Origin: Gaiellales bacterium
Lineage (GTDB): Bacteria > Actinomycetota > Thermoleophilia > Gaiellales > F1-60-MAGs149
NCBI GenBank assembly: GCA_030831375.1
Contig: JAURLF010000046.1
Span: 1 to 5,255, forward strand
Length of the DNA stretch: 5,255 nucleotides
Direction of reading: 5' to 3'
Shown here: one piece after another, positions 1 through 4,695 of the stretch
How the letters are laid out: the number at the start of each line of letters is the position of its first letter
Position numbering within the stretch: position 1 is the stretch's first letter
The notes under the pieces: model-generated
The model's input: the letters and a program-made list of their open reading frames with translations, nothing else
What the model was told of the DNA's origin: nothing
Database searches by the model: none
Made by a program: the position numbers and the translations under genes

Positions 1-1
1 G

Positions 2-160
2 ACGCTCGTCGACGTCGTCGCCCGGTTGTTCGCCGTCGAGGGGTCGGCCGGACGCGTCCTCCTCGCCCTGCACGGCTTCGCGAAGACAACGCAGCGCACG
101 CCACCCTTCCACCTCGACCTCGCGGAACGCCGCCTCGACGCATGGCGCCATCACCGTTGA
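2..160 (+). CDS. HigB/Gp49-like toxin of a type II toxin-antitoxin pair, 3' part only
   Basis: This is the last 52 codons of a gene that begins before the window, read in frame from base 2 to a TGA at 158-160. The visible peptide has a hydrophobic strand (RVLLALHGFAK) followed by TTQRTPPFHLDLAERRL. This matches the C-terminal signature of RelE-superfamily HigB/Gp49-like toxins, usually HGF-x-KK-x-Q-x-TP followed by a helix with alternating acidic and Arg residues. One difference is visible: the second Lys of the usual KK is Thr here (H24, G25, F26, K28, T29 of the visible part). Family members are ribosome-dependent mRNA interferases. The XRE antitoxin gene follows on the same strand, giving the toxin-first order typical of higBA. 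The N-terminal half is outside the window, so whether the toxin is intact or active cannot be judged. Confidence 0.8.
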   Translation, partial: TLVDVVARLFAVEGSAGRVLLALHGFAKTTQRTPPFHLDLAERRLDAWRHHR

Positions 161-196
161 TATCCCAATTGCAATCTGCTTTGGTATATATATCGA
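157..196 (+). promoter_or_regulatory. AT-rich spacer: possible antitoxin promoter and operator
   Basis: The 55-bp gap between the toxin stop and the antitoxin start holds the most AT-rich stretch of the window. It includes a perfect 8-bp palindrome, ATTGCAAT (168-175), and an alternating TA run (185-193). A weak sigma70-like pair is TTGCAA (169-174), a 16-bp spacer, then TATCGA (191-196), which would start transcription near 203 and give a short leader to the ATG at 216. A TTGATA at 157-162 is a poorly spaced alternative -35. HigA-type antitoxins commonly repress their own operon by binding short palindromes, so the palindrome and TA run are reasonable operator candidates. The base composition and palindrome are seen directly; the promoter assignment is inference. 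Confidence 0.4.
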
Positions 197-215
197 TCGC
201 GCCCCACCCGATCCC

Positions 216-569
216 ATGAGCCCACGCCATCCCCACAACCCACCCGATGACCTCGATGAAATGGTCGCCGCGTTCACCCGCGAGGACCCGACGTTCCGGG
301 GCCTCTACGAGGCGGACCTGGCGCGCGAGGACCTGCTCTTCGCGCTGCGCGACCTCCGCCGCGCGCGGAGACTGACGCAGACCCAGGTCGCAGCCGCGAT
401 GGGCACCAGCCAGTCGGCCGTCGCGAAGCTCGAGCGGGCGGAGAGCGATCCCCGGCTCTCGACCGTCGCCCGCTACGCCCTCGCCGTCGGGCACGACCTC
501 CACTACGCGCTCATCCCGCACGGCGAGTCCGGCGCGGAGGCGGACCGCCGCCGCCCGCAGGCGGGCTAG
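216..569 (+). CDS. HigA-type XRE-family antitoxin / transcriptional regulator
   Basis: This 117-residue protein has a single Cro/C1-type helix-turn-helix at about residues 44-92. Helix 2 is TQTQVAAAMG (54-63) and the recognition helix is SQSAVAKLER (65-74), followed by the usual DPRLST turn and a final helix. The N-terminal stretch (DDLDEMVAAF, then DPTFRGLYEADLARED) resembles the acidic lead-in of HigA antitoxins paired with Gp49-type toxins. It presumably neutralises the adjacent toxin and represses the operon. The start at 216 is the first ATG in frame and keeps the DDLDE segment. No Shine-Dalgarno sequence is visible before it, and an internal ATG at 261 (M16) is possible. The 55-bp separation from the toxin is wider than the few bases or overlap common in such pairs. 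The C-terminus is a charged, Arg-rich tail, probably disordered. The gene ends 4 bp from the stop of the convergent kinase gene. Confidence 0.88.
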   Translation: MSPRHPHNPPDDLDEMVAAFTREDPTFRGLYEADLAREDLLFALRDLRRARRLTQTQVAAAMGTSQSAVAKLERAESDPRLSTVARYALAVGHDLHYALIPHGESGAEADRRRPQAG

Positions 570-573
570 CGGC

Positions 574-2034
574 CTAGACAGCGGCCGGCGCGCCGCTGCG
601 CGCCGGCACGCACGGCAGCTCCACGACGAAGCGGGCGCCGCCGTGCGGCGAGTCGCCCACCACGACGCTGCCGCCCATCGCGAGCGCGAGCTCGCGCGCG
701 ATCGCGAGGCCGAGGCCGGTGCCGGTGCCGTCCTCCGAGTAGAAGGCCTGGAAGATCGCGGCGCGCTTCTCGGCGGGGATGCCGGGACCCGAGTCGTCGA
801 CGGTGATCCAGACCCGACCGGCCTCCGCGAGCGCGGAGACGGTGATGCGGCCGCCGTCGGGGGTCCAGCGGATGGCGTTGCGCACGAGGTTCGAGACGAT
901 CTGCAGGATGCGGTCGCCGTCGCCGACCACGACGGGCAGCTGGCCGGCCTGCAGGGCCATCTCGATGCCGCGCTCGCGGGCCTCCCCGCCCTGCCCTGTC
1001 ACGACCTGGTCGAGCAGCACGTTGAGGTCCACCTCGTCGGCCTCGAGGCCGAAGCGGCGCGCCTGCAGGCGCGCGAGGTCGAGCAGGTCGCCGACGAGGC
1101 GCGACAGCCGCGCCGACTCGGCCGTGATCGCCGCGTACGCCGCGGCCTGCGAGTCGGGGTCGTCGAAGATGCCGTCCGCGAGGGCGTCGACCTGGCTGCG
1201 GATCGCGGTCAGCGGGGTGCGCAGCTCGTGCGAGACGCGCATGAGGAACAGCCGCTCGGTGTCGCGCGCCTCGGCGAGGCGATGGGTCATGTCGTCGAAG
1301 GCGCGGTTGACCATGCCGATCTCGTCGGCGCGCTGCGTGTCGAGCTCGACCTCCTGGTCGCCGCGGGCGACGGCGCGGGCGGCGGCGGCGAGGCGCCGCA
1401 GGGGGCGCACGAGGCGCAGGCCGAGCAGCAGCGCGAGCACGATCGCGACGCCGGTGCCGATCGCGAAGGCGGGCACGAGCGCGCGCCGCAGCGTGCCCGC
1501 GGGCGACGTCACCTCCGCCGCGGGCTGGACGACGACGAGGAAGCCGAGCGGCGGCCCGTCCGCGGTCGGGAAGATCCCGCGCGCCACGGCGACGTCGCCG
1601 CGCAAAGACGGCGGCAGGGCCGCGGCCGGCACCTCCGCGGTGCGGCCCGCGGCGAGGCGCTCGGCCGCGGGCGCGGGCAGTTCGCCGAGTTCGAGCTCGC
1701 GCAGGCCGAGGCGGTCGGCGTTGACGTTGCCGGACGCGACGCGGGCCACGTAGAAGAGGTCGCCGCCGTACGCCTCCTCCAGGTAGTCGCGGTTGACGCC
1801 GCGCAGCTCGCCCAGCTGGAACGCCTCGCCGAGCCGCTCGCCGTACAGCTTCGAGAGCGCGGTCGCGGTGCCGCGCAGGGCGCGCACCTGCTCCGCGCGC
1901 TTGACGGCCTGCTGCTCGTCCGCGAAGCGGTCGACGGAGCGCGCGGCGAGGACGGCGGTCACCGCGAGCGCCACGACCACCGGGACGATGCCGATGATCA
2001 GCAGGCGCGCGCGCAGGCTACGCAGCGCCAGCAT
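574..2034 (-). CDS. Membrane sensor histidine kinase (HAMP-HisKA-HATPase) of a two-component system
   Basis: This 486-residue protein has the full architecture of a class I sensor kinase. A membrane helix lies at about 11-31 and an extracytoplasmic sensor region at about 33-184. A second membrane helix at about 185-207 leads into a HAMP linker at about 208-260. The HisKA domain has the H-box RVSHELRTP with phospho-accepting His269. The ATPase domain shows an N-box (N382, N386), a G1 box DSGPG (414-418), an F-box-like IFQAFY (427-432) and a G2 box GTGLGLA (438-444). All catalytic motifs are intact. The sensor region has no motif I can assign; its end (around 148-172) reads like the strands of a PAS/Cache-type fold, but this is only an impression. 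The ATG lies inside the response-regulator gene (17-bp overlap), so translation is probably coupled. It should autophosphorylate and pass phosphate to Asp53 of that regulator. The signal is unknown. Confidence 0.95.
   Translation of the reverse strand: MLALRSLRARLLIIGIVPVVVALAVTAVLAARSVDRFADEQQAVKRAEQVRALRGTATALSKLYGERLGEAFQLGELRGVNRDYLEEAYGGDLFYVARVASGNVNADRLGLRELELGELPAPAAERLAAGRTAEVPAAALPPSLRGDVAVARGIFPTADGPPLGFLVVVQPAAEVTSPAGTLRRALVPAFAIGTGVAIVLALLLGLRLVRPLRRLAAAARAVARGDQEVELDTQRADEIGMVNRAFDDMTHRLAEARDTERLFLMRVSHELRTPLTAIRSQVDALADGIFDDPDSQAAAYAAITAESARLSRLVGDLLDLARLQARRFGLEADEVDLNVLLDQVVTGQGGEARERGIEMALQAGQLPVVVGDGDRILQIVSNLVRNAIRWTPDGGRITVSALAEAGRVWITVDDSGPGIPAEKRAAIFQAFYSEDGTGTGLGLAIARELALAMGGSVVVGDSPHGGARFVVELPCVPARSGAPAAV
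584..607. terminator. Perfect GC hairpin at convergent gene ends, possible U-less bidirectional terminator
   Basis: GCCGGCGCGC (584-593) and GCGCGCCGGC (598-607) are exact inverted complements separated by the tetraloop CGCT, giving a 10-bp all-GC stem. It starts 14 bp after the stop of the XRE gene and lies within the last codons of the opposing kinase gene (residues around 476-483). No T-run follows on either strand, so it is not a canonical intrinsic terminator. Such U-less hairpins have been proposed to terminate or stabilise 3' ends in high-GC actinobacteria. In sequence this rich in G and C, a chance or codon-driven origin (Pro-Ala-Arg-Ser-Gly-Ala) remains possible. Confidence 0.4.
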
Positions 2035-2704
2035 CGTCCCCGACCTTGTAGCCGACGCCCCATACGGTCACGACGGGGCAGTCGTCGCCGAGCTTGCGGC
2101 GCAGCTGACGCACATGCACGTCGACGGTGCGCGTGTCGCCGGCGAACGTGTAGCCCCAGACGCGCTCCAGCAGCTGGTCGCGGGTCAGCACGTGGCCGCG
2201 CTCCTCGAGCAGCGTCCACAGGAGGTCGAACTCCTTGGGCGCGAGCTGCACCTGCTCGCCGGCCACGGTCACCTCGTGGCGGCCGCGGTCGATCGTCACG
2301 CGCCCGTGGCTGAGCACGCCGCCGACGGGCTCGGGCTGGGCGGGCGCGCGGCGCAGGATCGCCTTCACGCGCGCCACCAGCTCGCGCACGTTGAACGGCT
2401 TCGTCAGGTAGTCGTCGGCGCCGACCTCGAGGCCGACGATCTTGTCGACGTCGTCGTCGCGCGCCGTGACCATGATGATCGGCACCTGCGACGTGGCGCG
2501 GATCCGCCGGCACACCTCGAGCCCGTCGATGTCCGGCAGGTTGAGGTCGAGGACGACGAGGTTCGGGGGAGCCTCCTCCATCCGCCGCAGCGCCTCCTCG
2601 CCATGCGTGACGTGGTCCGCCTCGAAGCCGGCGCGCTCCAGGTACGTGCGCACCGGGGTTGCGATGTTGACCTCGTCCTCGACGATCAGAATGCGCTCGG
2701 CCAC
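2018..2704 (-). CDS. OmpR/PhoB-family response regulator (receiver plus winged helix)
   Basis: This 228-residue transcription factor has a receiver domain at about 3-118. The acidic pair is E9/D10, the phospho-acceptor is Asp53 (VVLDLNLPDIDG), the switch residue is Thr80 (IIMVTAR) and the conserved Lys is K102 (in YLTKPF). After a Pro-rich linker (about 121-127), an OmpR-type winged-helix domain spans about 131-222. Its recognition region is TVDVHVRQLRRKLGD (193-207), and the wing ends VWGVGYKV. All phosphorylation residues are present. The start is a GTG at 2702-2704. A weak AGGCGG lies 7 bp upstream and overlaps the stop of the preceding secreted-protein gene, which supports coupling. The length matches the family, and no alternative start would preserve the first beta strand. 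The kinase gene overlaps its 3' end, making them a cognate pair. Target genes are unknown, and no subfamily such as MtrA or PhoP can be named with confidence. Confidence 0.96.
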   Translation of the reverse strand: MAERILIVEDEVNIATPVRTYLERAGFEADHVTHGEEALRRMEEAPPNLVVLDLNLPDIDGLEVCRRIRATSQVPIIMVTARDDDVDKIVGLEVGADDYLTKPFNVRELVARVKAILRRAPAQPEPVGGVLSHGRVTIDRGRHEVTVAGEQVQLAPKEFDLLWTLLEERGHVLTRDQLLERVWGYTFAGDTRTVDVHVRQLRRKLGDDCPVVTVWGVGYKVGDDAGAA

Positions 2705-2715
2705 GGAGGCGCCGC

Positions 2716-3195
2716 CTAGGGCTGGAGGATGACGGAGACCGTGCGGTCCGCCTCAGCATACGAGACCGGCTCGGCCCCATCCGCGCGGTAACTGCCCTCC
2801 CCGCGCAGGCGGATGCTGCCGGCGCCCATGAAGGCGACGTCGCGGAGCTCGCTGGCGCGCAGGATCGCGATCGTGAAGCCGCCGGCCTGCTTGTGCCAGA
2901 GCTTGACCGGGCGGATCACGCGCCACCTGTCGACCTTGGCACCGCGCTTGATCCGCACGCAGCGCTGCAGGAGCCGGCCGTCGACGCAGCGGATCCCCCT
3001 CGCCCCGGCGGGCGTGAGGATGCGGGCGCCCTTGCCGATCCAGCCGACCATCAGGACGCCGGTGACGGCGCGGTGGGCGCGGAAGACGATGTCGCCCTCG
3101 GCCTTGTCCACCTCGAAGGTGTGCGACGCCGTGGCGGCCGGGGCGGCCGCGAGCAGCAGGCAGACGGCGACGAGGAGCGCGCGCACGCACCGCAT
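2716..3195 (-). CDS. Small secreted protein of unknown family
   Basis: I do not recognise this 159-residue protein. It begins with a clear Sec signal peptide: Arg residues at 2 and 5, a hydrophobic core at about 6-18, and a likely cleavage after A23 in the A-T-A|S context. Cys12 is inside the hydrophobic core without a lipobox, so it is probably not a lipoprotein. The mature part, about 136 residues, alternates hydrophobic and charged residues as in a beta-rich fold. It has two cysteines (C70, C79) that could form a disulfide, and a Gly-rich stretch at 123-136 (MGAGSIRLRGEGSY). There is no further membrane segment. The stop is 11 bp before the response-regulator start, and the gene lies 37 bp after the dehydrogenase on the same strand, so it is probably co-transcribed with the two-component genes. 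It could be a signal-modulating partner of the kinase or a product of the regulon. The signal peptide and gene order support a real gene. Confidence 0.8.
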   Translation of the reverse strand: MRCVRALLVAVCLLLAAAPAATASHTFEVDKAEGDIVFRAHRAVTGVLMVGWIGKGARILTPAGARGIRCVDGRLLQRCVRIKRGAKVDRWRVIRPVKLWHKQAGGFTIAILRASELRDVAFMGAGSIRLRGEGSYRADGAEPVSYAEADRTVSVILQP

Positions 3196-3232
3196 TATGC
3201 TCGCGGCCCGCCCGCGGGGTGTGAACGTTCCG

Positions 3233-4087
3233 TTAGGGGCGGGCGTAGTCGTGAAAGCCGTGGCCCGTCTTGCGGCCCAGGCGCCCCTCGGCGAGCATCT
3301 CGAGCAGCAGCGGGTGCGGCGCGTAGGCCGCGTCGCCGAGGCCCGCGGCGATCGCCTCGGAGGCGTGCACCTGGACGTCGACGCCGATCAGGTCGATCAG
3401 GGCAAGGGGCCCCATCGGCCAGCCCGCGCCCGCCTTCATCGCGCGGTCGACGTCGGCCGGGTCGGCGCCGGTCTCGGCGAGCGCGCGGACGGCGTCGTTG
3501 AGCATCGGCACGAGGATCCGGTTGACGATGAAGCCGGGCGTGTCGGGGCACGGCACGGCCTCCTTGCCGAGGCCCTCCGCGAAGGCGAGCGCCGCCGCGT
3601 ACGCCTCGTCCTCGACGAGGGCGGTGCGCACGACCTCGACGAGCGGCATCACGGGCGCCGGGTTGAAGAAGTGCAGGCCGACGACGCGGCCGGGTCGGCC
3701 GCTCGCCTCGGCGATGCCCGTGACGGAGATCGCCGACGTGTTGGTGGCGAGGATCGCGTCGGGGCGCGTGACGGTGGCGAGCTCGGCGAACAGCGCGTGC
3801 TTGGCCTCGGGCAGCTCGGCGATCGCCTCGACCACGAGGTCGCACTCTGCGAGGCCGGCGACCGCCTCGGCCGCCGTCAGCCGGGCGAGCGCCGCATCGC
3901 GCGCGTCGGCCTCGAGCCGGCCCTTGTCGACGCGGCGGTCGAGGCCGCGGGCGACCGTCTCGAGACCGCGGGCGCGCGCCTCGGCCGAACCGTCGACGCC
4001 GACCACGGCGTGGCCCGCCTCGAGGCAGACCTGCGCGATCCCCGCGCCCATCGTGCCCAACCCGACGATCCCGACCGTCATGCCCAT
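3233..4087 (-). CDS. hbd: 3-hydroxybutyryl-CoA (3-hydroxyacyl-CoA) dehydrogenase
   Basis: This 284-residue enzyme should oxidise or reduce 3-hydroxyacyl-CoA/3-oxoacyl-CoA with NAD(P), as in beta-oxidation and butyryl/hydroxybutyryl-CoA metabolism. The N-terminal Rossmann domain has GLGTMG (9-14), with Asp32 ending strand 2, which favours NAD. Catalytic residues are Ser118 (NTS), His139 (HFFNPAPVMPLVE), Glu151 and Asn189 (GFIVNR). Their spacings of 21, 12 and 38 residues equal those of the well-studied family members. The C-terminal helical domain includes GWPMGPLALIDLIGVD and ends in GRKTGHGF. The frame is open to an ATG at 4168, but I chose the ATG at 4085-4087. AAAGGG lies 6 bp before it, the protein then starts right before the first Rossmann strand, and 282-286 residues is usual for single-domain members. 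An ATG two codons later is also possible. It may be the first gene of the operon continuing into the two-component genes; no matching thiolase or enoyl-CoA hydratase is in view. Confidence 0.95.
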   Translation of the reverse strand: MGMTVGIVGLGTMGAGIAQVCLEAGHAVVGVDGSAEARARGLETVARGLDRRVDKGRLEADARDAALARLTAAEAVAGLAECDLVVEAIAELPEAKHALFAELATVTRPDAILATNTSAISVTGIAEASGRPGRVVGLHFFNPAPVMPLVEVVRTALVEDEAYAAALAFAEGLGKEAVPCPDTPGFIVNRILVPMLNDAVRALAETGADPADVDRAMKAGAGWPMGPLALIDLIGVDVQVHASEAIAAGLGDAAYAPHPLLLEMLAEGRLGRKTGHGFHDYARP

Positions 4088-4093
4088 GCCGCG

Positions 4094-4099
4094 CCCTTT
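4094..4099 (-). promoter_or_regulatory. Ribosome binding site deciding the dehydrogenase start
   Basis: On the minus strand AAAGGG precedes the ATG at 4085-4087 with a 6-base spacer. It would be 12 bases from the next in-frame ATG (4079-4081). It lies inside any product begun at the upstream ATG (4166-4168). This favours a 284-residue product over the 311-residue open frame. Confidence 0.6.
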
Positions 4100-4201
4100 G
4101 CGTCCGTGAGGCCCGAATCGTGCCGCACCCGGGCCGCGGATGCCATCGGCCTGGGCGGGGCCCGTCACCGCTCCGCAACAGGATCGGCTTGGCCGCCCCC
4201 G

Positions 4202-4207
4202 TATACT
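4202..4207 (+). promoter_or_regulatory. -10 box of a leaderless promoter for the zinc-ribbon operon
   Basis: TATACT (4202-4207) is a strong -10 hexamer that fits the actinobacterial TANNNT consensus. It stands out as an AT-rich patch in GC-rich sequence. Its last base is 9 positions from the A of the ATG at 4216, so transcription would start at about 4213-4216, at or next to the start codon. That is the geometry of a leaderless mRNA, and no Shine-Dalgarno sequence lies before this ATG. No good -35 box is seen at 16-18 bp spacing (the sequence there is close to CAGGAT). The rest of the 128-bp divergent region (4088-4215) shows no convincing promoter for the dehydrogenase. Confidence 0.6.
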
Positions 4208-4215
4208 CAGCCGCG

Positions 4216-4695
4216 ATGGGAGCGTTCCGCGACCGCGTCCGCCTGTCCCCGGGCGGCCCCGACGCGCCGGCCGGCGACGTCGTCGTGACCGTGGCGGCCA
4301 GCGGCGTCCGCGACGCCGAGGGCCGTCCCGTGACCGCGCCGGCCGCAGGCGGTCCGGGCGAGGCGCGCAAGCTCGTCGGCGACCTGCGCTCCGAGCGGGC
4401 GGGCCTCGCGCGCCGCTACCTCGAGCTGCGCGGCGACCTCGGCGGCCTCCTGATCGAGATGGCGCGCCGCGACCACTTCAACCTCAACCTGCTGCGCCTG
4501 AAGGCGGCCGAGGCCGTCCAGGTCGAGCGGCGCGCGCAGGACATCGACGGCGTCCTCGCCGTGCACGCCGCGCCGGGCCGGCAGACCCTGCCGCCCGGCA
4601 CGGTCGCGGTCACGGCCGCGCGCTGCCCGACCTGCACGGGTGCGATCCCCGCCGACGCGAACTTCTGCGCGTACTGCGGCACCCCCACGCGATGA
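4216..4695 (+). CDS. Soluble protein with C-terminal zinc ribbon, unknown function
   Basis: I cannot name this 159-residue protein. The N-terminal part (1-48) is Gly/Ala/Pro-rich with one short beta-like strand (DVVVTVAAS, 21-29). Residues about 49-110 are rich in Leu, Ala, Arg and Glu and look helical, possibly a coiled coil. The C-terminus is a treble-clef/rubredoxin-like zinc ribbon with CPTC (137-140) and CAYC (151-154), of the type found in many small bacterial zinc-ribbon proteins. There is no signal peptide or membrane segment, so it should be cytoplasmic. The frame is open from an ATG at 4120, but the start at 4216 is preferred: a TATACT -10 box lies just before it, and upstream residues would overlap that promoter and read as GC-biased noise. 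The TGA overlaps the next gene's ATG as ATGA, so the two are translationally coupled, and both carry a four-Cys ribbon. The pair may bind nucleic acid or a shared protein partner; nothing in the sequence decides this. Confidence 0.8.
   Translation: MGAFRDRVRLSPGGPDAPAGDVVVTVAASGVRDAEGRPVTAPAAGGPGEARKLVGDLRSERAGLARRYLELRGDLGGLLIEMARRDHFNLNLLRLKAAEAVQVERRAQDIDGVLAVHAAPGRQTLPPGTVAVTAARCPTCTGAIPADANFCAYCGTPTR

Noticed and set aside
643..2313. Long plus-strand open frame (556 codons) antisense to the kinase and regulator
   Set aside because: Its product is Arg/Ala/Gly/His-rich low-complexity sequence without domains, while the opposite strand encodes intact kinase and regulator motifs. GC-rich third positions leave the antisense frame free of stops.
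1998..2780. Minus-strand frame of 260 codons overlapping the response regulator
   Set aside because: Very Arg-rich frame-shifted reading of the regulator gene with no domain; not a separate gene.
3211..3218. CCCGCGGG palindrome in the 37-bp gap as a terminator
   Set aside because: No loop and no T-run; short GC palindromes are expected by chance in this composition.
3194..3225. Promoter for the secreted protein: TTCACA (3220-3225) and CATAAT (3194-3199) on the minus strand
   Set aside because: The spacer would be 20 bp and the -10 box overlaps the start codon, so transcription would begin inside the gene. Not convincing.
4088..4168. 27-residue N-terminal extension of the dehydrogenase from the ATG at 4168
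   Set aside because: The Rossmann fold starts right after the ATG at 4087, a ribosome binding site lies 6 bp before it, and 284 residues is the family length.
4120..4215. Upstream ATG extension of the first zinc-ribbon protein by 32 residues
   Set aside because: It would read through the TATACT box, lacks conserved-looking sequence, and the ATG at 4216 fits a leaderless start.
2813..4288. Plus-strand open frame of 491 codons antisense to the dehydrogenase and secreted protein
   Set aside because: It covers the complementary strand of a dehydrogenase with all catalytic residues and runs across the promoter region; its composition is typical of a shadow frame.
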